Positions 37,751-47,581 of a stretch of 64,000 nt of DNA are shown here, in pieces (position 1 is the stretch's first letter; each line of letters begins with the position of its first letter). The notes beneath the pieces are model-generated. The model had not been told where the DNA came from. It ran no database searches and saw only the letters and a list, made by a program, of their open reading frames with translations. The stretch is from assembly GCF_023380225.1 (NCBI RefSeq), contig NZ_CP093362.1:310001-374000 (forward strand), given 5' to 3'. This DNA is from Apilactobacillus apisilvae. Lineage in GTDB: Bacteria > Bacillota > Bacilli > Lactobacillales > Lactobacillaceae. The position numbers and the translations under genes were made by a program.

Positions 37751-39175
37751 TTAAAGATTTAAATCTTGTTTATAGTTTAATTTTGAAAAATCTGTTGAGT
37801 TAGCAATTAAATTATAGGCTAATTCTTGATATTCATTTATTGCATCTTTTGCATTTTTATTAGACATATCAGTTAAATATTTATTTATATCTTTTTCTTT
37901 ATTATATTGTTTATCTACGTTTATGATAAACTGCTTAAATTTAATATTTAAATTTTCCTGAATATTCTTAACTGTATCATTTAATTCTAAATAGTGAGGG
38001 TCCAATAATACTCCAACTAGTTTGAATATCCAATAAGCAGATTTGGGACTATAATTTAAATTACCATTCTTGTATTCTGATAGGGTATCTTCAATCCCTG
38101 CAAAAAATGGGACAAAAACACTTTGAGCTGCAACCCCCATTGCTAACCAGTGAATGCCAGATATTTTATCTGGTAAATTAGGCCTAATTTGTAACACATG
38201 TGCTTCTTGGGTCTTTGCTAGACTAATTGGCCTATATTTGGTCTTATCTTCTTTTGAACCACTTCCAATTGGATCATATGGTGTTCCTTGATAATGTGAG
38301 GCTAAAAATTTCTGCGCGTCATTAACTGATATTAAATATTGTGGTTTCCTTATAAATGGCATATCATGACTTTCTGGATTTTGTTTAATATCTGGGTTAA
38401 ACATTTTTTGTCCATACCAAACGCGAGGATTATTATAATAAACATCAGTAAGATTTTTTGTACCAAAGATATGTCTAAAATTAAAACTGCCATTTTGTTC
38501 TGGGTTTAGTTTATTATTATTAACAAATTCTCTAATTCCTTTAGACCACATAAAGTTATTTGAGTCATCAAAATTAATATTTCTAATTGAAATTTGATTT
38601 GATACCACCGCATAACAATCATCTGGAATTCTCATTGCAACCCAATGATGACCTGAACCGGTTTCTAGGTACCAAATTTCATCTTTATCAGAAAATAAAA
38701 TTCCATTAGATTCGCAAGTACCATGCTTGCTAATGATTTTACCAAGTCTTTTGACACCTTCGCGAGCACTTTTAATATATGGCAAAACAACTGTAACCAT
38801 TGCTTCTTCACCAATACCATCTTTTACTAGGGGATCATATCCAAGCACATTTTCATTTGCATAAGCACTTTCAGTTGCACTCATTGCAACATTGTATTCA
38901 TTAATCCCATCTTCTTCAAATTTACCGTATTTATCGGTCCACTCTGGTGTTGATGTATATTTATACGATATTTTAGGTAAATTCATTTCAAAATTATTAT
39001 CTTTTGAAATGAACTTTTGTTTTGATTTAAATTCTTTTCTCAAATTAACGACAAAATGCTTAGGCCAAGTAGCTTTAGAATCTTCATTTCTGCCGATCAT
39101 TGTTGAACCATCGATAGAAGCTTTTTTACCAACCAATATACTGGTACAAGCAGAGTAATTTGGATATTCTGACAT
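37751..39175 (-). CDS. pepD: C69-family dipeptidase (PepD/PepDA type)
   Basis: 474-aa N-terminal nucleophile dipeptidase of broad specificity, used by lactobacilli to finish peptide breakdown. The catalytic cysteine is Cys10 in ACTSILVGKKASIDGSTMIGRNED. Other family blocks are WYLETGSGHHWVAMRIPDD near residue 168 and YDPIGSG near 300. No signal peptide, so it is cytosolic. Start ATG has AAGGAAG upstream. It is a single-gene unit with its own promoter and shared terminator. Confidence 0.92.
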   Translation of the reverse strand: MSEYPNYSACTSILVGKKASIDGSTMIGRNEDSKATWPKHFVVNLRKEFKSKQKFISKDNNFEMNLPKISYKYTSTPEWTDKYGKFEEDGINEYNVAMSATESAYANENVLGYDPLVKDGIGEEAMVTVVLPYIKSAREGVKRLGKIISKHGTCESNGILFSDKDEIWYLETGSGHHWVAMRIPDDCYAVVSNQISIRNINFDDSNNFMWSKGIREFVNNNKLNPEQNGSFNFRHIFGTKNLTDVYYNNPRVWYGQKMFNPDIKQNPESHDMPFIRKPQYLISVNDAQKFLASHYQGTPYDPIGSGSKEDKTKYRPISLAKTQEAHVLQIRPNLPDKISGIHWLAMGVAAQSVFVPFFAGIEDTLSEYKNGNLNYSPKSAYWIFKLVGVLLDPHYLELNDTVKNIQENLNIKFKQFIINVDKQYNKEKDINKYLTDMSNKNAKDAINEYQELAYNLIANSTDFSKLNYKQDLNL

Positions 39176-39205
39176 TTCAATTGCTTCCTTTCTTTAATTA
39201 ATTTT

Positions 39206-39234
39206 ATTGTATCATTATTATTGAAACTTTTGAA
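39206..39234 (-). promoter_or_regulatory. Predicted promoter for pepD
   Basis: Reverse strand TTCAAA (39229-39234), 17 bases, TACAAT (39206-39211), with TGA before the -10 giving an extended -10. It abuts the divergent promoter starting at 39238. Confidence 0.5.
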
Positions 39235-39237
39235 AAA

Positions 39238-39266
39238 TTGAACTAGTTATATTTTTACAGTATAAT
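39238..39266 (+). promoter_or_regulatory. Predicted promoter for the tautomerase-glpK unit
   Basis: TTGAAC, 17 bases, TATAAT: the best sigma-70 match in the window. The start codon lies 34 bases further on. Confidence 0.65.
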
Positions 39267-39299
39267 CTAGTTATTATTAAAAATGAGGAGCGATATAAT

Positions 39300-39491
39300 A
39301 TGCCACTTGTACATATTGACTTAATTGAAGGAAGAAATGATTCACAAATTAAAGGCTTAGTTGAGGATGTAACTAATGCAATTGTTAAAAATACGGGTGC
39401 ACCAGCTGAACACGTTCATATCGTCTTAAATGAAATGAAAAAAGATAGATATAGTGTTTCTGGTAAACTTAAAAGCGAAGAAGATCAATAA
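39300..39491 (+). CDS. 4-oxalocrotonate tautomerase family protein
   Basis: 63-aa small tautomerase. The catalytic Pro follows the initiator Met (MPLVHIDLIEGR), and the family pattern GAPAEHVHIVLNEM is near residue 39. Such proteins form hexamers and keto-enol tautomerise 2-hydroxymuconate-like acids in degraders; in lactic acid bacteria the natural substrate is unknown. SD GAGGAGCG precedes the ATG. glpK follows 22 bases later on the same transcript, which may be coincidental. Confidence 0.88.
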   Translation: MPLVHIDLIEGRNDSQIKGLVEDVTNAIVKNTGAPAEHVHIVLNEMKKDRYSVSGKLKSEEDQ

Positions 39492-39498
39492 TCTTTAA

Positions 39499-41025
<1,527 letters not shown>

Positions 41026-41026
41026 A

Positions 41027-41055
41027 AAAGCTTTCATATTAATTATGAAAGCTTT
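41027..41055. terminator. Bidirectional terminator between glpK and the HAD gene
   Basis: AAAGCTTTCATA / TATGAAAGCTTT, a 12-bp perfect stem with a 5-base loop. The A tract on the glpK side gives a strong U run for the reverse strand; the forward U run is weaker. Confidence 0.75.
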
Positions 41056-41860
41056 AAATTTTAAAATATTTTTCTAAGTATCTTGCCATACCATCTGAAT
41101 TATTGTCGTATTCAGTAATATCATCAGCGATTTCTTTGATTTTGGGTTGACCATTTTTCATGGCTACGCCTAATCCGGCATATTTAATCATTGACTCGTC
41201 ATTAAATTCATCACCAAATGCAATAATGTCTTTGTTAGGTATGTTGTAGTAATCAGCTAACTTATTTAAACCTGTCACTTTACTTACATTTTTGGCAGCA
41301 ACTTCAATAATTGGATCAGGTCCACCCCATGGAGATACGGTTAAAATATCACCGTAATTATTTTTAACATAATCAATAAATGTGGCCTTTTTTGGTTTAT
41401 CAACGTGTAAAGTTAAACAGATAGGATTTTCCTTTAAGTTATCTTTTGATATTATTTCGTCTTTATTTAAATCGGTAGGGAAAAATCCAACAGAAGTATC
41501 TGCTGATTTATTAGCAAGAAAAAGATTTTTTCCTTCTACTGTCATTAAATTAATACCAATTTCTTTGCTTTTTTCAAGTAACTTAAAAACTATATTTTTA
41601 TCAATGTTATATTCGTATGCTTGGTCCCATTGATCTTTAGGGTTATATCCTAAACTACCATTAAAAGTAATCATTGGATTATTTAAACCAATTTTATTAT
41701 AAATGTTTTCTACTAACCTGGGTGGTCTTCCCGTAACAATGCTAACAATATTACCTTGATGGATTAATTTGTTAATAGTATTAACAGTTCTTTTAGAAAT
41801 ATCTGATTGATTATTTAATGCAGTTCCGTCTAAATCAATTGCAATTAACTTTTTATTCAT
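41054..41860 (-). CDS. Cof-type HAD-IIB sugar-phosphate phosphatase
   Basis: 268-aa haloacid dehalogenase hydrolase, probably dephosphorylating sugar phosphates or FMN-like substrates; specificity cannot be read from sequence. Motif I IAIDLDGTALNNQS starts near residue 5, motif II SIVTGRPP near 37, a C2 cap follows, and motif IV IIAFGDEFNDESMIKYAG is near 210. The frame extends 22 codons upstream, but ATG 41860 with GAGGTGAT about 7 bases ahead is the standard start. A single-gene unit. Confidence 0.88.
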   Translation of the reverse strand: MNKKLIAIDLDGTALNNQSDISKRTVNTINKLIHQGNIVSIVTGRPPRLVENIYNKIGLNNPMITFNGSLGYNPKDQWDQAYEYNIDKNIVFKLLEKSKEIGINLMTVEGKNLFLANKSADTSVGFFPTDLNKDEIISKDNLKENPICLTLHVDKPKKATFIDYVKNNYGDILTVSPWGGPDPIIEVAAKNVSKVTGLNKLADYYNIPNKDIIAFGDEFNDESMIKYAGLGVAMKNGQPKIKEIADDITEYDNNSDGMARYLEKYFKI

Positions 41861-41897
41861 CTTTATATCACCTCTGTAATAAAACGTAATATTTAAT

Positions 41898-41926
41898 ATA
41901 CTAAACAAAAAATACCAACTAGTCAA
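41898..41926 (-). promoter_or_regulatory. Predicted promoter for the HAD phosphatase gene
   Basis: Reverse strand TTGACT (41921-41926), 17 bases, TAGTAT (41898-41903). It lies in the 87-base divergent gap with rsmF. Confidence 0.55.
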
Positions 41927-41947
41927 TTAATTGAAGGGAGTCTTATT

Positions 41948-43294
41948 TTGAAATTACCAAGTGATTTTATAAAAAAATATAAAGAATTATTAGGTCAAGA
42001 TGCAAACTCTTTTTTTGAGAGCTTAAATAATGATACCAATCCTGGATTCAGAATTAATCCACTCAAAGCACATGTTCCTGAAAATGAAAACCTAAGTAAT
42101 CCTATTGAATATTGTAAATATGGATACTATGGAGAAATAAATGGTAAAAGTATTGATCATCAAAGTGGAGCAATTTATTCTCAAGAACCTAGTGCTATGT
42201 ATGTTGGGGAAGTCGCAGATGTTAAACCAGGTGACAAAGTTTTAGATTTATGTGCTGCACCAGGTGGCAAAACAACACACGTTGCTAGTTATATGAATAA
42301 TGAAGGTATTCTAGTTACGAACGAGATTGATTATAAGAGAGCTAAAATTTTAACTGAAAATGTTGAAAGATTTGGAAGCAAAAATACTATCATTTTAAAT
42401 GAAGATCCCAAAAATCTTTCAAAACATTTTCCTAAGTTCTTTGATGTAATTTTAATTGATGCACCTTGTTCTGGTGAAGGGATGTTCAGGAAAAATCCCG
42501 ATGCAACTAAATATTGGAATATAAATTATCCAATAGAATGTTCAATTAGACAAAAAGAAATTATTAACCAGGCTATGAAAATGTTGAAACCTGGTGGAAA
42601 AATTATTTATTCTACGTGTACTTTTGCTCCTGAAGAAGATGAACAAATTGTTGAATGGATGTTAGAAAACTTTAATGTTAAAACTATGCCAATTTATAAA
42701 TACGAAGGGATGTCTTCCGGAAAACCTGAATGGAGTAAAAGTAAAAATCCTAATTTAAAGGATACGGTGAGATTATTCCCTAATAAATTTAAAGGAGAAG
42801 GACATTTTGTATCTAAAATAGTTAACCTAGACGATGGTAATAATAAAAAAATTAAAAAGCCATTGCAAAGCAATCTGGAATCTAGTGAAAAAAAATTGTG
42901 GGAACAATTTTCTGAACATAATTTAAATAATTATAAACCTAAACATTTAATTACTTTTGGCGATCAGTTATATTCTTTTGAAAAGGGGATGCCAGATTTA
43001 AAGGGGTTAAAAGTTATGCGTCCTGGTCTTCATTTGGGAACATTTAAGAAGAAAAGATTTGAACCTAGTTATGCGTTGGCTTTGGCATTAAAGCCATCTG
43101 AAGTGAAAAATCATTTATTTGTAGATGAAAAAGAATGGGCTACTTATATTCATGGAGATACTATTAATTGTGATAAATCTTTAAAGAAAGGTTGGTATCA
43201 ATTAATTTGTGACAATCAACCATTTGCTTTTGGCAAGGTTGTTAATGGAACAGTTAAAAATTTCATTCCTAAAGGACTGAGATTTAAAATTTAA
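41948..43294 (+). CDS. rsmF: RsmF/RlmI-like rRNA (cytosine-C5)-methyltransferase
   Basis: 448-aa RNA m5C methyltransferase of the NOL1/NOP2/Sun family. SAM motif LDLCAAPGGKTTHVAS is near residue 97; catalytic cysteines are in IDAPCSGEGMFRKNP near 172 and IYSTCTFAPEEDEQ near 218. A C-terminal RNA-binding extension (about 300-448) with MRPGLHLGTFKK matches the Gram-positive RsmF-type architecture. Start is TTG with GGGAG upstream. It is distinct from rsmB, which has a NusB domain. The exact target base is inferred from family only. Confidence 0.85.
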   Translation: MKLPSDFIKKYKELLGQDANSFFESLNNDTNPGFRINPLKAHVPENENLSNPIEYCKYGYYGEINGKSIDHQSGAIYSQEPSAMYVGEVADVKPGDKVLDLCAAPGGKTTHVASYMNNEGILVTNEIDYKRAKILTENVERFGSKNTIILNEDPKNLSKHFPKFFDVILIDAPCSGEGMFRKNPDATKYWNINYPIECSIRQKEIINQAMKMLKPGGKIIYSTCTFAPEEDEQIVEWMLENFNVKTMPIYKYEGMSSGKPEWSKSKNPNLKDTVRLFPNKFKGEGHFVSKIVNLDDGNNKKIKKPLQSNLESSEKKLWEQFSEHNLNNYKPKHLITFGDQLYSFEKGMPDLKGLKVMRPGLHLGTFKKKRFEPSYALALALKPSEVKNHLFVDEKEWATYIHGDTINCDKSLKKGWYQLICDNQPFAFGKVVNGTVKNFIPKGLRFKI

Positions 43295-43315
43295 GACCTT
43301 TAATAAGGTCTTTTT
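43293..43315 (+). terminator. Terminator after rsmF
   Basis: AAGACCTT / AAGGTCTT stem around TAAT, followed by T5; the stem begins within the stop codon of rsmF. Confidence 0.8.
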
Positions 43316-43330
43316 ATTTACCCTCATTAA

Positions 43331-43352
43331 TAATAAAAAGTTACTTTAACTT
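43331..43352 (-). terminator. Weak candidate terminator of the mevalonate operon
   Basis: On the reverse strand AAGTTA-AAG-TAACTT followed by TTTTATT, 25 bases after the fni stop. Only 6 bp and A/T-rich, so function is uncertain. Confidence 0.3.
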
Positions 43353-43376
43353 AAAAATAAAAACAAAAAGAAAAAG

Positions 43377-44411
43377 TCAATAGAATATTCCTCTTTGTTC
43401 TAAATAACTTAATAAATTATCACTTAATATCATTTTTTTATGCTTCAAATCATCAATGCTATTGCATGATAGCAAACACATAATAACCTTAAGTCCATTT
43501 TTTATTTCATTAACCAAATCAATAGTATCATCAACACCATTATTAATAAGATTGTTTAGTATAAATCCAGAAATTCCAACAGCTTTAGCACCTAATGATA
43601 ATGATTTAGCAATGTCTAGGGGAGTTCTAATTCCTCCAGAAGCAATAATTGATAATTTATTTGAATATTCTTTTGCTTCAAACAATGATTCAACCGTTGT
43701 CTGTCCCCAATTAAATAGATAGTTTAGTTCTTTATTTGGTCTTCTAAAATTTTCAATTTTTGCGAAATTAGTTCCTCCACGACCACTAATATTAATATTT
43801 TTAACACCAATATTTGATAGTTGCTCAATTGTTTCTTTGGACATTCCAAAACCAACTTCTTTAACTATTACAGGTATATTTACATATTTAATAATTTTCT
43901 CAATATTATCTAACCAATAAAATGATCGCTCACCTTCGGGCATTATTAATTCCTGAGCAGAGTTTACATGAATTTCTATAAAATCTGCATTTATCATATC
44001 AATTGCTTTTTGTGCATCTTCAAGGCTATGAGATGCTCCAATATTTGCAAAAACAGGTCCAGTTAAATTTTCTCTAATTATTGAAAAAGAACTAACAGTA
44101 CTTTTATCTTTAATAGCAATACTTTGAGATCCAGTAGCCATTCCAATTCCAGTTGCTTCTGCTATTTTAGACAATTTATTATTAAGTTTTTTTGTATATT
44201 CGCTTCCACCTGTCATTGCTTCAATGTAAAAGGGGATATTTAATTTACGGTTTTCAATGTAAGTTGATAAGTCGATATCTTTAATATTAATTTCAGGTAA
44301 GCTTTGATGTATAAATCTTAGTTGATCAAATCCGGCTTTACTTTCATCGTTAAAAAATTTTTTGGCTAATGAAACATGTTCATTTTTTCTTTGGGAATGT
44401 TTACTAGTCAT
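43377..44411 (-). CDS. fni: Type 2 isopentenyl-diphosphate delta-isomerase
   Basis: FMN- and NADPH-dependent enzyme interconverting IPP and DMAPP. The 344-aa TIM barrel begins RKNEHVSLAKKFF and has FYIEAMTGGSEYTKKLN near residue 58, GMATGSQS near 95, PVIVKEVGFGMS near 182, ISGRGGTNF near 210 and IASGGIRTPLDIAKSLSLGA near 258. It ends the four-gene mevalonate operon, 13 bases after pmk, with SD AAGGAAG. It supplies the DMAPP primer that IspA at 2.4 kb needs. Confidence 0.95.
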   Translation of the reverse strand: MTSKHSQRKNEHVSLAKKFFNDESKAGFDQLRFIHQSLPEINIKDIDLSTYIENRKLNIPFYIEAMTGGSEYTKKLNNKLSKIAEATGIGMATGSQSIAIKDKSTVSSFSIIRENLTGPVFANIGASHSLEDAQKAIDMINADFIEIHVNSAQELIMPEGERSFYWLDNIEKIIKYVNIPVIVKEVGFGMSKETIEQLSNIGVKNINISGRGGTNFAKIENFRRPNKELNYLFNWGQTTVESLFEAKEYSNKLSIIASGGIRTPLDIAKSLSLGAKAVGISGFILNNLINNGVDDTIDLVNEIKNGLKVIMCLLSCNSIDDLKHKKMILSDNLLSYLEQRGIFY

Positions 44412-44424
44412 ATAAATACTTCCT

Positions 44425-45495
44425 TTAAATTTTATTATGAATGTTTAGTTTTAAGTTTTTAATATCGTTTTCTTTCCATTCATTAATAATTTTATCTGTA
44501 GACTCATTTTTATCAATTATTACAATGCCACAATCGCCACCGCCAGCTCCAGAAGATTTAGCAGCACCATGATTATTAATAGCAATGTCACACAATTTAC
44601 TTAATTTAGGTGTTTCAATATTAGTACCAGTAAATTTACCTAACTTACTAAGTAACAATCGATTAACTAATATTTCTTTTTGAATTAATTTAAGACTTCT
44701 TGTGTGAAATCCGTGCACCATTCGTTGAATACAATTTCTACTATCCTTAAGAAAATTATTATATTCATTGTTATTTTCACTTTTTTCGACATTTTTAACT
44801 AAGTCGGAAGTGGAAGCGGGAGAACCAGTCCATCCAATTAACAATTTTAAATTATCGGGAGGTGTTAATGGTTCTATATTTAGTCCAGGCCAATCCATAT
44901 CAATAATTTTGTTAATGGGTAGCCTTAAATTTTTAAATAACCATTCTTTGTCAAAAGAGCTATATGTGATCCAACCACCATAGACACTTGCAGCAATATC
45001 TCCTAAAGATCCATTACCTTGAACCTTTAAATGAGCAATTGATGATAATTTAAAAATATCACTTAAATCTAAATTTAAGTGGTAGAAGTCGCAAATAGCT
45101 TTAACTACGCCAACAGTAACTGCTGCTGAAGACCCTAATCCATATTTTCTATCATCGGAGCTATTTAAGCAACTATCTATATTAATTAAGAAATTTTCTA
45201 AATTATAACCTAATGATTTTATATATTCAGTTGTTACTTCGATTGCAGAAACAACATAATCAAAATCTTTTTCATCATTGTTGAAAACAATATCATTATT
45301 AACAACTTCCCAATGAACAATTTTGTCAGGATATTGTTTAGAATGAACTTCACCTAAATTTTTACTATGGTTAATATTGACAGTAATAAACTGATCCAAT
45401 GCAACAATAATTGATGGCATTCCTTTTTCAACCACCGCATATTCTCCAGCAATATATAATTTACCTGGAGCTTTTACAGAAATCAAACTAATCAT
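44425..45495 (-). CDS. mvaK2: Phosphomevalonate kinase
   Basis: GHMP-family kinase phosphorylating mevalonate-5-phosphate. N-terminal SVKAPGKLYIAGEYAVVEKG, ATP loop YGLGSSAAVTVG near residue 119, and C-terminal AAKSSGAGGGDCGIVI near 310. It is 356 aa. The ATG at 45495 has its SD AAAGGA only 2 bases away; TTG three codons later (45486) is better spaced and gives the usual MISVKAPGK start, so the true start may be TTG. Third gene of the mevalonate operon. Confidence 0.93.
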   Translation of the reverse strand: MISLISVKAPGKLYIAGEYAVVEKGMPSIIVALDQFITVNINHSKNLGEVHSKQYPDKIVHWEVVNNDIVFNNDEKDFDYVVSAIEVTTEYIKSLGYNLENFLINIDSCLNSSDDRKYGLGSSAAVTVGVVKAICDFYHLNLDLSDIFKLSSIAHLKVQGNGSLGDIAASVYGGWITYSSFDKEWLFKNLRLPINKIIDMDWPGLNIEPLTPPDNLKLLIGWTGSPASTSDLVKNVEKSENNNEYNNFLKDSRNCIQRMVHGFHTRSLKLIQKEILVNRLLLSKLGKFTGTNIETPKLSKLCDIAINNHGAAKSSGAGGGDCGIVIIDKNESTDKIINEWKENDIKNLKLNIHNKI

Positions 45496-45507
45496 TTCCT
45501 TTCAAAA

Positions 45508-46485
45508 TTATAAATATTTAACCTTACTACCAGGTTTTGAAACCTTAATTTGATTATTATTAAACAAATTAGATATTTTTTTAACTATGCTACTTACATT
45601 ATTTGATTGACAAATTATTTTAACATTAGGTCCTGCATCCATCGTAAAATAGCATTCAATACCATTTTTTCTCAAATTTTTGACTGCATGAATAACAGTT
45701 AAACTATCATTATTTAGATATAAATATGAAGGATCTGAACTTAGCGTTAGTGAATGCATTCTCATTGAATTTAATTCAGCAGTTTTACCCAAAATTGTAA
45801 AATTATTATCTTTAATAGCATTTTCAACAGTTTTTAAATCATCATTAGTTTGTTTTATCCATGATTCATAGTAGGGGGAAGTTTCTACTGATATTTTCAT
45901 TCCTTCACGACTACTAATTTTTTTAGGACTATTATTTAGAACAATAGCAATCATTCTAATATCCATTTTAACCGGATCTTGAACGCTTACAGCATAAGAA
46001 GTTTTATCATCATTTCCTTTTTTCCATTTAGCAAACCCACCATAGATTGAACGAGTGGCAGAACCAGAACCTAATCTAGCTAATCTAGATAGTTCGATTT
46101 CATTTAAATCTAGACCTGCAGCTTTACTAGCGGCAGCAGCTAAAGCTGCAAATCCAGATGCTGAAGATGCTAATCCAGCTGAAGTAGGGACATGATTATA
46201 AGAATGTATTTCAGCAAAAGTACTGATTCCAGCTTTTTCTCTAACTATATCCATAAATTTAATTATTTTGTTATTATCTGATAATAACTTATCGTTTAAA
46301 TAAATAACATCATTGGATAACTCATCAATAAATTGGACAGTAGTATCAGTATAAAATTCATCTAAAGTCAATGAAATACTACTGTTATTAGGGATTATTA
46401 ATTGTTCATTTTTCTTTCCCCAATATTTAGTTAAGGCAATATTAGTATGTGCTCTTGCAGTAATAGGGTGATTCAATGAGTTCAT
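45508..46485 (-). CDS. mvaD: Diphosphomevalonate decarboxylase
   Basis: ATP-dependent decarboxylation of mevalonate diphosphate to IPP. 325 aa with ARAHTNIALTKYWGKKNEQL near the start, NSSISLTL near 34, VPTSAGLASSASGFAALAAAA near residue 101 (ATP loop) and GSGSATRSIYGGF near 140. SD GGAG precedes the ATG. It lies between mvk and pmk, the conserved order in lactic acid bacteria. Confidence 0.95.
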   Translation of the reverse strand: MNSLNHPITARAHTNIALTKYWGKKNEQLIIPNNSSISLTLDEFYTDTTVQFIDELSNDVIYLNDKLLSDNNKIIKFMDIVREKAGISTFAEIHSYNHVPTSAGLASSASGFAALAAAASKAAGLDLNEIELSRLARLGSGSATRSIYGGFAKWKKGNDDKTSYAVSVQDPVKMDIRMIAIVLNNSPKKISSREGMKISVETSPYYESWIKQTNDDLKTVENAIKDNNFTILGKTAELNSMRMHSLTLSSDPSYLYLNNDSLTVIHAVKNLRKNGIECYFTMDAGPNVKIICQSNNVSSIVKKISNLFNNNQIKVSKPGSKVKYL

Positions 46486-46503
46486 TATTAATACTCCATA
46501 AAT

Positions 46504-47433
46504 TTATTTAAATGGTTGAATCCAAGTATCTAAAGCACCGGCCTTATTCAAGGCATTAGCAATATTTTCGGCTTCGTAATTATTTCTTGCTAAAGCAATT
46601 ATACAACCACCAAGGCCACTACCAGTTAATTTAGTACCCAATGAACCATTTATGTTAGCTATTTTTACTAATTCATCTATTTTAGAATTACTTACTTTAA
46701 GATTTTTTAATTCCTTTTGATTTTCAGACATTAATAATCCTAGTTCTTTAGGATTATTATTTTCAATATCTTTTCTGGCTTGATTTACTAATTTTCCAAT
46801 GCGACTAATAGATTTTTTGGCATTGTCATTATCTTCGTTTAGCTGTTGTTTAACATAATTAATAGCTATATCTGTTCGACCTTTAATGCCAGAATCTGCT
46901 ATTACTAAAGTTGCATCTAAATTAAAATTTAATTCTTTTAAGGGCTCATCTTTAACGAACCATACTGGATTATCCGATCCTGCTGTAGCACTATCTAAAC
47001 CTGAAGGGTTACCATGAGTTATTTTTTCTTCCACATCACTTAATCTTAGTAGTTCTGCTTTACTTAATTTTTTATTGAAATAATTATATAAAGCTTTAAT
47101 AACAGCTATAGATGTTGCAGCAGATGAACCCATTCCTCTTTCTGAAGGAATGTTACTATTAATTGTCATATTAAAACAAGTATTTTCTTGATTAAATTTT
47201 TTTAAAATAGCGTTTACTAAGTTTCTAATTCCCAATAAATCGTTAGGTACTTTTTGAATCGGTCCAACATAGTATTTACTATTTAATATTTGGTCATTTT
47301 CATTTTTATTAATTGTAATTTTTAACTCTATTTTAGGAATTGGTAGGGCAATAGCAGGTTGATTATATACAACGCTATGCTCTCCCATTAAAATTATTTT
47401 AGCGTGGCTTTTACCAATAGCTTGACTTTCCAA
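46504..47433 (-). CDS. mvk: Mevalonate kinase
   Basis: First kinase of the lower mevalonate pathway, GHMP family. N-terminal KSHAKIILMGEHSVVYNQPAIALP, ATP loop PSERGMGSSAATSIAV near residue 96, and KLTGSGLGGCIIAL near 272. It is 309 aa. The start is TTG; no ATG lies nearby, and the N-terminus matches the family. The SD is weak (GTGAG). It opens the mvk-mvaD-pmk-fni operon. The upper-pathway genes mvaS and mvaA are not in the window. Confidence 0.93.
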   Translation of the reverse strand: MESQAIGKSHAKIILMGEHSVVYNQPAIALPIPKIELKITINKNENDQILNSKYYVGPIQKVPNDLLGIRNLVNAILKKFNQENTCFNMTINSNIPSERGMGSSAATSIAVIKALYNYFNKKLSKAELLRLSDVEEKITHGNPSGLDSATAGSDNPVWFVKDEPLKELNFNLDATLVIADSGIKGRTDIAINYVKQQLNEDNDNAKKSISRIGKLVNQARKDIENNNPKELGLLMSENQKELKNLKVSNSKIDELVKIANINGSLGTKLTGSGLGGCIIALARNNYEAENIANALNKAGALDTWIQPFK

Positions 47434-47581
47434 TATTATCGCTCACTTTCTCTTAATAATAATACTATCATATAATTAAAATAATAAAAATTACTTAAAT
47501 TGTTTATTTGAGATGATAATGAATCATAAAATGTAGTATCATTAATAATAATGATTAGATTACAGATTGGTGGATATAAAA

